13,301 bases of DNA from RGIG1934 sp964492545 (GTDB lineage: Bacteria; Bacillota; Clostridia; Lachnospirales; Lachnospiraceae). Under the pieces are notes generated by a model, which did no database searches, was not told the origin of the DNA, and was given only the letters and a program-made list of their open reading frames with translations. The translations under genes were made by a program, and so were the position numbers. Positions 1 to 5,463 of this stretch are shown here, one piece after another (the stretch's first letter is position 1; every line of letters starts with the position of its first letter). The stretch spans positions 1 to 13,301 of the forward strand of contig CAZBKO010000060.1 in the NCBI GenBank assembly GCA_964492545.1, read 5' to 3'.

Positions 1-57
1 AGGTATTGAATTTTCAAGGTGCATAGCTAATTTCTATGTGCGAAGTTTGAGTAATAA
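1..57 (-). other. Probable 16S-23S rRNA spacer fragment at the window edge
   Basis: Read on the minus strand, the last bases contain GCACCTTGAAAATTCAATAC. This resembles the segment ahead of 23S rRNA in Firmicute 16S-23S spacers, where a 'CCTTGAAAACTGAATA'-like string is typical. It is preceded by ACATAGAAATTAGCTATG, a small imperfect hairpin. Kinase homology stops abruptly just upstream of it. I infer that the kinase has been joined to an rRNA spacer, most likely by misassembly at a repeat. The spacer identity comes from memory of the family pattern, not from an alignment. Confidence 0.4.
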
Positions 58-275
58 AATTGATTGTCTTCTTCTATATCATAAATAATAGGAATACCCG
101 GATACTTAAGATTCTTCAGAATATTAGCTTCGTAGAAAAAGCTCTCTGAAGATGTCTGATTCTTTTCGATTAACTTGACGGCTCTCTTGACGCCTAAAGT
201 TATGTGTTCTGCCAGGTATACTGTACCTGTTCCTCCCTGTCCAATAACATCTAATATTTCATACTTGCTAAACAA
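27..275 (-). CDS. Serine/threonine protein kinase, N-lobe only (truncated)
   Basis: This is the start of a bacterial eukaryotic-like (PknB/Hanks-type) Ser/Thr kinase. Visible are the glycine-rich ATP loop IGQGGTGTVYLAEH (residues 11-24), the ATP-anchoring Lys in AVKLI (K34), and an alpha-C helix with its Glu (E49 in FFYEAN). The hinge, HRD and DFG motifs and the C-lobe are absent. The family's catalytic domain is about 260 residues, and only about 75 are here. After QFYY the protein ends in SNFAHRN and a TAG, where family homology is lost in rRNA-spacer-like DNA. The annotated start is a TTG at 275. However, the ribosome binding site AAGGAGG (307-313) lies too far upstream of it and points instead to an in-frame ACG at 299. 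That would add LSPDNSV ahead of LFSKYEIL, as in related kinases. It is divergent from mecA. Substrate unknown. As written the product would be inactive. Confidence 0.75.
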   Translation of the reverse strand: MFSKYEILDVIGQGGTGTVYLAEHITLGVKRAVKLIEKNQTSSESFFYEANILKNLKYPGIPIIYDIEEDNQFYYSNFAHRN

Positions 276-340
276 TACACTATTATCTGGTGATAACGTG
301 TCCTTTCCTCCTTCCCCTTTCGCTGAAGCCTTGTAGATAC

Positions 341-369
341 ATTATATATTATTTGTATTTTGTTTGCAA
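341..369 (-). promoter_or_regulatory. Sigma-A promoter of the kinase gene
   Basis: On the minus strand TTGCAA (364-369) and a perfect TATAAT (341-346) are separated by 17 bases. Transcription would begin near 334, giving a leader of about 35 nt to the ACG at 299 or about 60 nt to the TTG at 275. Codons upstream of 334 cannot be the start. Confidence 0.6.
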
Positions 370-401
370 CACTTATTTAAAAATTTTTTATATTTATTTT
401 C

Positions 402-443
402 TTTACATATGAATTGCAAATGGTTTATACTATATACTATATT
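402..443 (+). promoter_or_regulatory. Candidate mecA promoter region
   Basis: Two overlapping sigma-A-like options are visible. One is TTTACA (402-407) with TATACT (426-431), an 18-base spacer. The other is TTGCAA (414-419) with TATATT (438-443), also 18 bases. The stretch is very AT-rich, so which one is used cannot be decided by eye. Confidence 0.4.
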
Positions 444-489
444 ATAGATATTTATCTAATTTGCTACAATATGCAATGGAGGTAATTAT

Positions 490-1284
490 ATGAAAATAGA
501 AAAAATAAATGATAATCAGATAAAATGTACTTTAAATAAATCAGACTTAGCATCAAGGGAAATCAAAATAAGCGAACTTGCTTATGGAACTGAGAAGGCG
601 AAGGATCTTTTTCGTGATATGATGCAGCAGGCATCTTATGAATTCGGCTTTGAAGCTGAGGATATTCCATTAATGATTGAAGCTATCCCTGTTTCACCTG
701 ACTGCATAGTTCTACTTATCACTAAGGTTGAAGACCCCGAAGAATTGGATACAAGATTTTCCAAGTTTGCTCCATCAGACGAAGATGATGAGGATGATGA
801 TGACGACGATGAGGATGAGCTTGAGGTTATTGAGGATAATGATACCGGTGTTCTTGGTTTAATTAATGATGTTAACAGCTTTATTTCACAGATTAAGGAT
901 ACCTTACCGGATAATAAGGATGCTATTGATGAATCCAATTCCAAGACGCAGGACCCCAAAGCGGTCACTGTCGGCGAATATGATATTCCTCTGGAGCGTA
1001 TAATAAGATGTTATTCATTTTCATCTCTTAATCAAGCCATTACGGCATGTCATTTTGCAAAAAAGCTATTTAAGGGTGAAAGTTCAATGTATAAGACACC
1101 TGATAACAACTACTATATTGTTTTCTCTGATGATAAGAAGACTTCCGAACTTATCAGACTTTGCAATATTTTCTCAGAATATGCTGAAAAGATAAAGGTT
1201 ACTCTTTCTTCACCTAATTACTTTGATGAACATTATGAATGTATTATCGAAGATGACGCTATTAATAAGTTAAGCAAAATTTAA
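490..1284 (+). CDS. mecA: MecA-family adaptor protein for Clp proteolysis
   Basis: MecA adaptors bind substrates through an N-terminal domain and hand them to the ClpC/ClpP protease through a C-terminal domain. In Bacillus they control competence and stress regulators; the substrates here are unknown. The N-terminal domain (residues 1-93) is well conserved: MKIEKINDNQIKCTL, SELAYG, FRDMMQQASYEFGF, IPLMIEAIP and EDPEELDTRFSKFAP. A linker follows (residues 94-165) that includes 14 consecutive acidic residues (97-110). The C-terminal domain (166-264) has the expected pattern, with the IIRCYSFSSL and YYIVFSDD segments. The length, 264 aa, is normal or slightly long for the family. The start at 490 is supported by TGGAGG at 477-482, seven bases away. 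A hairpin terminator follows directly, so it is probably monocistronic. The family call is firm; naming it mecA is by homology. Confidence 0.9.
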   Translation: MKIEKINDNQIKCTLNKSDLASREIKISELAYGTEKAKDLFRDMMQQASYEFGFEAEDIPLMIEAIPVSPDCIVLLITKVEDPEELDTRFSKFAPSDEDDEDDDDDDEDELEVIEDNDTGVLGLINDVNSFISQIKDTLPDNKDAIDESNSKTQDPKAVTVGEYDIPLERIIRCYSFSSLNQAITACHFAKKLFKGESSMYKTPDNNYYIVFSDDKKTSELIRLCNIFSEYAEKIKVTLSSPNYFDEHYECIIEDDAINKLSKI

Positions 1285-1300
1285 TATCTATAATACAAGT

Positions 1301-1342
1301 AGCTGCAACACTGATGATTCCCATTGGTGTGCAGCTTTTTTT
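1301..1342 (+). terminator. Rho-independent terminator of mecA
   Basis: AGCTGC (1301-1306) pairs with GCAGCT (1331-1336). The stem is extended past a bulged A by ACAC/GTGT. A 15-base loop lies between, and seven T (1337-1342 plus the stem T) follow. It starts 17 bases after the mecA stop codon. Confidence 0.75.
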
Positions 1343-1351
1343 GTCTCACTT

Positions 1352-1595
1352 AATGGCAATTCATATTTCAATTGCCTATCGAAATATTTTTGTTGCATAT
1401 AAATATAATAAGCTTTGGAAAATTTTTCATATCACTCGCTTAAAATGCCCAAAATTCAATCTTTTTTGGGCATCTCATGTATAGAACTGTAGTATATACC
1501 CAATTCCACTGTTTTTTAGCTCATATTACATCTTTTTTGGGCATTTCGGCTTACTTATGATGCCATATGCCCAAAATCATCAAATGGCAATTCAT
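1352..1595. repeat. Nested intergenic repeat cluster (possible MITE or REP-like element)
   Basis: A 13-bp direct repeat AATGGCAATTCAT bounds the region at 1352-1364 and 1583-1595. The left copy also forms a hairpin with GGCAATT (1355-1361) and AATTGCC (1370-1376). Inside, the 10-mer ATGCCCAAAA occurs four times: direct at 1445-1454 and 1567-1576, and inverted at 1464-1473 and 1535-1544. It forms two perfect 10-bp-arm hairpins, with loops of 9 and 22 bases. The two inverted copies lie in identical 15-mers ATCTTTTTTGGGCAT (1459-1473 and 1530-1544). There is no coding potential. I do not recognise the element. A miniature mobile element, a REP-like family or paired transcription terminators are all possible. 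Confidence 0.55.
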
Positions 1596-1616
1596 TGTTA
1601 ATCCCTTGACTTCCCC

Positions 1617-1626
1617 NNNNNNNNNN
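1617..1626. other. Assembly gap (10 N placeholder)
   Basis: Ten N lie between TTCCCC (1611-1616) and CCCGCC (1627-1632). Both flanks carry a C run, so the two contig ends may overlap. The round number of N suggests a placeholder and not a measured gap. Between the gap and 1720 I see no gene or recognisable structure. Confidence 0.95.
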
Positions 1627-1722
1627 CCCGCCATATTCAATCACGAAGCGACATTTTCCTTACGAATTTGTGCACATTCTGCGTAGCGTTTTTAATTGCT
1701 ATGACCTAATTTCCTGTACATT

Positions 1723-1749
1723 AAAAAAGAAACTCTTTCGAGTTTCTTT
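1723..1749 (-). terminator. Terminator of the DUF1858 gene
   Basis: On the minus strand a perfect 10-bp stem, AAAGAAACTC with GAGTTTCTTT (1740-1749 and 1726-1735), encloses a GAAA tetraloop and continues into a T run (1723-1728). It lies 8 bases past the stop codon of the gene at 1758-1961. No plus-strand gene reads into it. Confidence 0.75.
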
Positions 1750-1757
1750 CATAAAGT

Positions 1758-1961
1758 CTATTTATTTGCAAGATATTCATTAAGTGCAGCTGTAAGTGCA
1801 TCTGGATCAAGTCCGTGAACCATTGCAGCTTCTTCCAATGACTCTCCCTGAGCTGATGGGCATCCGATGCAATGCATTCCTGCTCCTAAAAGCACTGGAA
1901 TAAGTCCCTCGTCTACAGAAATAATATCATGAATAATCATATCCTTTGTTATTGTAGCCAT
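1758..1961 (-). CDS. DUF1858 small redox-disulfide protein
   Basis: This 67-aa protein matches the DUF1858 family, also described as the hybrid-cluster-protein-associated putative redox disulfide domain. The N-terminus MATITKDMIIHDIIS and the following helix resemble family members. The hallmark Cys pair is in MHCIGCPSAQGESLEEAA (C31 and C34, a CxxC motif). It has no signal peptide or membrane segment, so it is probably cytoplasmic. The biochemical role of the family is not established; the CxxC suggests thiol redox or metal binding. The start is fixed by a GGAGG ribosome binding site close upstream (around 1967-1971). It has its own promoter (2015-2043) and terminator (1723-1749), so it is an independent unit and not part of the ABC operon upstream on the same strand. 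Confidence 0.85.
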   Translation of the reverse strand: MATITKDMIIHDIISVDEGLIPVLLGAGMHCIGCPSAQGESLEEAAMVHGLDPDALTAALNEYLANK

Positions 1962-2014
1962 AATTTCCTCCGTTCTGCATAATGCAATTTATTTGTGAGT
2001 AAATCACTAGGAAT

Positions 2015-2043
2015 AGTATATACCAACAGAGAAAATATTTCAA
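2015..2043 (-). promoter_or_regulatory. Sigma-A promoter of the DUF1858 gene
   Basis: On the minus strand TTGAAA (2038-2043) and TATACT (2015-2020) are separated by exactly 17 bases. Transcription would begin near 2008, about 47 bases ahead of the ATG at 1961. Both elements are one base off consensus. Confidence 0.6.
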
Positions 2044-2046
2044 CAG

Positions 2047-2073
2047 AAAGATATTGTCATCTATAATATCCTT
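2047..2073 (-). terminator. Weak candidate terminator of the ABC operon
   Basis: On the minus strand AAGGATATT (2065-2073) pairs with AATATCTTT (2047-2055), nine pairs including one G-U, around a nine-base loop. It starts immediately after the ATPase stop codon. The stem is AT-rich and the T tract is short and interrupted, so it may be inefficient. Confidence 0.35.
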
Positions 2074-2838
2074 CTACCACCCAAGCTCCATAAGCCAATT
2101 ACTAAGCTTCTTTTCCCTGTCACGCACATCAGCGTCAGAATCAAGCTTCCCAAGAACAAACTCATCCCTGATATTTCCATCCTCAATGTACATAATACGC
2201 TGGCACTTTGCAGCCACCTTCATATCATGCGTTACAAGCATAATGCTTGTTCCCTCTTTATTAATATCATTGAAAATATCCATAACTTCCTTTGATGACT
2301 GCTTGTTAAGGGCGCCTGTTGGCTCATCTGCAAAAATAATTCTAGGCTTGTTAATTAGACTTCTGCAAATGCAGGCTCTTTGAAGCTGACCGCCTGAAAC
2401 CTCATTAATATCATTATCTGCAACATCATTAATACCCAGCTTCTTCATAAGCTTCAAAGCATAATCGTTGATTTCACTGCGGCTTCTATTCTTAGACTTC
2501 GCCTGGTATGCAGGCAAAACAATATTATCAAATATAGACAAATTCTTTAGCATATACATCTGCTGAAAAACAAATCCCATTTCATTTAAACGAACTGCGC
2601 TAACTTCCTTATCATTAAGAGTAACCAGCTCTTTTCCAAAGAAATCAACTTTTCCCGCTGTTGCACTGTCCATACCGCTCACCGCATATAGCAGTGTCGT
2701 CTTTCCTGAGCCGGAAGGTCCCATAACTGCAACCATTTCCCCCTGCTCAATCTTAAAATTCACATTTCTAAGTACATTATTCTGTCTCTTATCCACTATA
2801 TATGTTTTACATAAATCCTTAACCTTTAATGATTCCAT
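2074..2838 (-). CDS. ABC transporter ATP-binding protein (MacB/LolD/BceA type)
   Basis: This is the ATPase subunit of a heteromeric exporter-like ABC complex, working at the inner face of the membrane with the FtsX-type permease encoded just upstream. All the nucleotide-binding motifs are present: Walker A GPSGSGKT (40-47), Q-loop FVFQQ (Q92/Q93), signature VSGGQLQR (147-154), Walker B IIFADEP (167-173, with D171 and catalytic E172) and the H-loop His (H204 in VTHD). The length, 254 aa, fits, with a charged C-terminal tail ending KLSNWLMELGW that I associate with clostridial members. It starts 11 bases after the permease stop codon, and its ribosome binding site (AGGAGA, 2846-2851) overlaps that stop, implying coupled expression. 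The substrate is not visible: peptide antibiotic resistance, lipoprotein or toxin export are all possible for this class. Confidence 0.93.
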   Translation of the reverse strand: MESLKVKDLCKTYIVDKRQNNVLRNVNFKIEQGEMVAVMGPSGSGKTTLLYAVSGMDSATAGKVDFFGKELVTLNDKEVSAVRLNEMGFVFQQMYMLKNLSIFDNIVLPAYQAKSKNRSRSEINDYALKLMKKLGINDVADNDINEVSGGQLQRACICRSLINKPRIIFADEPTGALNKQSSKEVMDIFNDINKEGTSIMLVTHDMKVAAKCQRIMYIEDGNIRDEFVLGKLDSDADVRDREKKLSNWLMELGW

Positions 2839-2849
2839 AATTTTCTCTC

Positions 2850-5225
2850 CTATTCCATGTTGTTGATTTCCATAATGTTCAGTTTCTTAATTGCAGTCGT
2901 TGCAATATATGCGGCAAACATTGTAATCACAAGAATTATTGCCGGATAAATCAGATACACCTCAAGAGGATTAACCTGTATTTTTATATGAGTGGCTCCC
3001 ATCATGCCAAATATTGGTCTCAAGGCAATATTATTAAGCAATGCTGACAGACCAACGCCCAGTACCTCTGATATAAACAAGATAATTCCAATTCTGATAA
3101 CCTGATGCTTTCTTGTGGATTTAAGTGAAAATCCAATACTTCTCATCATTGCAATCTGTCCTCTTTCACCCATTACGAAGATTCTTACCATCAGCATTGT
3201 TATCAAAATATTGACAAAGCAAATCAAAATAACAACCAGAATTTTTATGCCGTCAAGCTGTGATGTTGTTCCACCAAGCTGCTGATTCATAATGTCATTT
3301 GTACTCAAAATATTATACTCAGTCATATTTTTTGTTACGTCCTTCACAGAAGCATCGCCAAGAATTCGACACTGGTAATACCACAAAGCCGTCAATTTCT
3401 TGTCTGCAATATCAACCTTAGAATTAACAAACATGCTTTTTCCCATTTGCATGAAATTCTGATAACTGCCTGTTATAACAAATGGCTTAAACTCATCATT
3501 TACACTCACATTAATTGTATCGCCAACCTCTACGCCCATGTCCTTCATAAGCATTTCTGAAACAGCAATCTCATTTTCCTCAATCGGTGTTGTACCCTTA
3601 GTCAGCTCCATATATTCACCGTCGCTGCCATATGGCTCAACAACTACATTTGCACTGACCTCATCCTCATTTTCCACATACACCGGTGCTGAAAAGAACA
3701 GCAAAGTATTAATATCAAGCGTATAGCCTTTCTTGCTGAAATCTCTTTTCAATGTAGAAATATCATTATCAATATATTTTGTATCGAGATTGACAAAGCT
3801 GTTATCTCGGGCAATATTTTCAGAAGATATGAAGAAATCTGCATCTATATCAATTGCAAAATTCTTTGCCATCTCATCACTTCCCATGGTTGTGATTGTG
3901 TTAATAGGAAGAATAATTATTACCATGCCGATTGCAAATGTAAGAATTAACACGATATATTTCTTGATGTCAGATAAAATATCATTTCCTGCAAGAAAAG
4001 ACATCACACCTGAAAGCCTTGATTTGTGAAGCTTTAGAGGAGTTTTTCTATTAAATCGCTCTCCTGTCTCACCATTTCTAATTGCCTCGATTGCTGTGAA
4101 TTTCTTAAGCTTGTTAGCGCTTAAATAACAGAGGCCCATAACAACCACCATAACTAATATAGAACACAAAATATTTACAAAAATATTTGAACTGCCATCC
4201 TCTGTCATCATTGACTTAGTTACGCTTGTGAGCATTACGTCACTTACAGGGAAGCTGATAAAGCATCCAAGCAATGCCGCCACAAATACCAGTGCAAAAT
4301 ATTTGACCAGATATATCTGTTTAATTCCAAGATTTCTTATACCGATGGCCTTCATAATTCCAATCTGCTTGTAATCTTCCTCCAGCGTAAAAACAATTGT
4401 AAATCTTAATATAAGAAATGCAATTATTATGAGGCAAACACCAACGACAATAAGCATGCCCGCTGTAATCATTGTCATAACATAACTCATTTTGAACATT
4501 TCCTTGTCGATACTGACAATTACATCAAATCCGTTCTTATTAAACTCCTTCATAAATGCAGCTGTGTCATCTGTCTCGATTCCGAAGCAATATGCAAGAG
4601 AAATTGACTCTTTATTAGAAATAATTTCTTCATAATCCATATCACTAATAACATATCTTGACATCCCTATGTACTCGCCGCCAAATGCCGGATCAAGTAT
4701 CGCACACTTCACTGTGAATGTTTTTTCATAATTCCCGAAGGCTAATGTTATTTTGTCACCCACATCCAGATTATTGTTATCAAGTTCATTCTGCTGCATT
4801 GCAATTTCACCTGCACCAAGCTCAAACTCTTCCTTATTACTATCAAACACTTTCAAATTATCCTTCCACTGCTTGATAAGCATAATGGAATTATCAATTG
4901 TATACTTATCTCCTGCTTTTCCATCAAATTCCGTGATATTTGATTTGGAAATAAAAATACCCGGGTTAACTGAGTAGCTGTCACAATACTTAACGCCCTC
5001 CTGCTTAAGCCATTGATTAATTTTCCCGCTTCCCGGTTCATAAGCCGCAATAAATTCATCCGCCACATTTCCCATGGTCATACAGTAATTTGTAGCATTT
5101 GATACAACAAGAATATTATTCACGCTGCTGGCAACAAATACTGTAGACAACAGCATAAACACAAACAGGATTATGTTTATACCTTTTTTTCTCATTAAAT
5201 CTTTCTTCAATATTCTGAAAAACAT
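2850..5225 (-). CDS. FtsX/MacB-like ABC transporter permease
   Basis: This 791-aa permease has two FtsX-type modules. Hydrophobic segments lie near residues 17-36, 248-280, 306-328, 347-370, 423-445, 660-683, 709-731 and 755-778. Two large soluble regions (about 40-245 and 446-655) lie between, presumably outside the cell. Cytoplasmic coupling-helix-like sequences EEDYKQIGIMKAIGIRN (282-298) and ERGQIAMMRSIGFS (687-700) follow the first helix of each module, as expected for the family. It is the first gene of the operon, followed by its ATPase. The ATG at 5225 has a GGTGG-containing ribosome binding site about 7 bases upstream. Mechanotransmission permeases of this class often move peptides or lipoproteins, or sense antimicrobials with a two-component system. 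No regulator is encoded next to it here, so the substrate stays open. Confidence 0.9.
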   Translation of the reverse strand: MFFRILKKDLMRKKGINIILFVFMLLSTVFVASSVNNILVVSNATNYCMTMGNVADEFIAAYEPGSGKINQWLKQEGVKYCDSYSVNPGIFISKSNITEFDGKAGDKYTIDNSIMLIKQWKDNLKVFDSNKEEFELGAGEIAMQQNELDNNNLDVGDKITLAFGNYEKTFTVKCAILDPAFGGEYIGMSRYVISDMDYEEIISNKESISLAYCFGIETDDTAAFMKEFNKNGFDVIVSIDKEMFKMSYVMTMITAGMLIVVGVCLIIIAFLILRFTIVFTLEEDYKQIGIMKAIGIRNLGIKQIYLVKYFALVFVAALLGCFISFPVSDVMLTSVTKSMMTEDGSSNIFVNILCSILVMVVVMGLCYLSANKLKKFTAIEAIRNGETGERFNRKTPLKLHKSRLSGVMSFLAGNDILSDIKKYIVLILTFAIGMVIIILPINTITTMGSDEMAKNFAIDIDADFFISSENIARDNSFVNLDTKYIDNDISTLKRDFSKKGYTLDINTLLFFSAPVYVENEDEVSANVVVEPYGSDGEYMELTKGTTPIEENEIAVSEMLMKDMGVEVGDTINVSVNDEFKPFVITGSYQNFMQMGKSMFVNSKVDIADKKLTALWYYQCRILGDASVKDVTKNMTEYNILSTNDIMNQQLGGTTSQLDGIKILVVILICFVNILITMLMVRIFVMGERGQIAMMRSIGFSLKSTRKHQVIRIGIILFISEVLGVGLSALLNNIALRPIFGMMGATHIKIQVNPLEVYLIYPAIILVITMFAAYIATTAIKKLNIMEINNME

Positions 5226-5343
5226 TGTTCATCCACCTTTCAATCATTCTTTTGTTTTACAAATACATCATATCATCGCAATTATAAAATATTTGTAAAA
5301 TAAATATCATTTTACTTACTTTTTACATTGATAAATTTTTAAC

Positions 5344-5382
5344 ATTGTACTAAATTGTATACAGTATTCAAAAAAGTACAAT
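5344..5382. promoter_or_regulatory. Palindromic operator-like region between the ABC and pfl operons
   Basis: ATTGTAC (5344-5350) and its exact inverse GTACAAT (5376-5382) flank the perfect palindrome TGTATACA (5356-5363, within TTGTATACA). The block ends seven bases ahead of the -35 hexamer of the pfl promoter, a place suited to an activator or repressor. It does not match the Rex (TTGT...ACAA with TTAA cores) or CcpA cre consensus as I know them. The rest of the 5226-5388 divergent region is AT-rich. It holds a perfect minus-strand TATAAT at 5281-5286 that could serve the ABC operon, but I see no good -35 for it. Confidence 0.4.
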
Positions 5383-5388
5383 TTTAGA

Positions 5389-5417
5389 TTGACTTATTTT
5401 CTCCTTATATATATAAT
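5389..5417 (+). promoter_or_regulatory. Near-consensus sigma-A promoter of the pfl locus
   Basis: TTGACT (5389-5394) and a perfect TATAAT (5412-5417) are separated by 17 bases. Transcription would start near 5424, leaving a leader of about 40 nt that carries the GGAGG at 5451-5455. This leader is too short for a riboswitch. Such a promoter fits the strongly biased codon use of the genes that follow. Confidence 0.8.
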
Positions 5418-5463
5418 GAACCTGAAACAGAAGAATATAATTAACAAGCAGGAGGAAATTGCT

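Noticed and set aside
636..968. Minus-strand reading frame with a long serine run
   Set aside because: It is the antisense shadow of the Asp/Glu run of mecA; it has no ribosome binding site and no homology.
1445..1576. CRISPR-like array from the repeated ATGCCCAAAA units
   Set aside because: The units are too short, alternate in orientation and have unequal spacing. They form hairpins and no cas genes are present.
3538..4977. Plus-strand reading frames opposite the permease gene
   Set aside because: They are low-complexity shadows of a well-supported membrane protein on the other strand, with no ribosome binding sites.
5389..5463. N-terminal extension of PflB from an upstream TTG
   Set aside because: The TTG is the -35 hexamer of the promoter, so it is not transcribed. 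The ATG at 5464 has a good ribosome binding site and matches the family N-terminus.
5424..5463. Riboswitch or attenuator ahead of pflB
   Set aside because: The leader is only about 40 nt, with no hairpin or T run.
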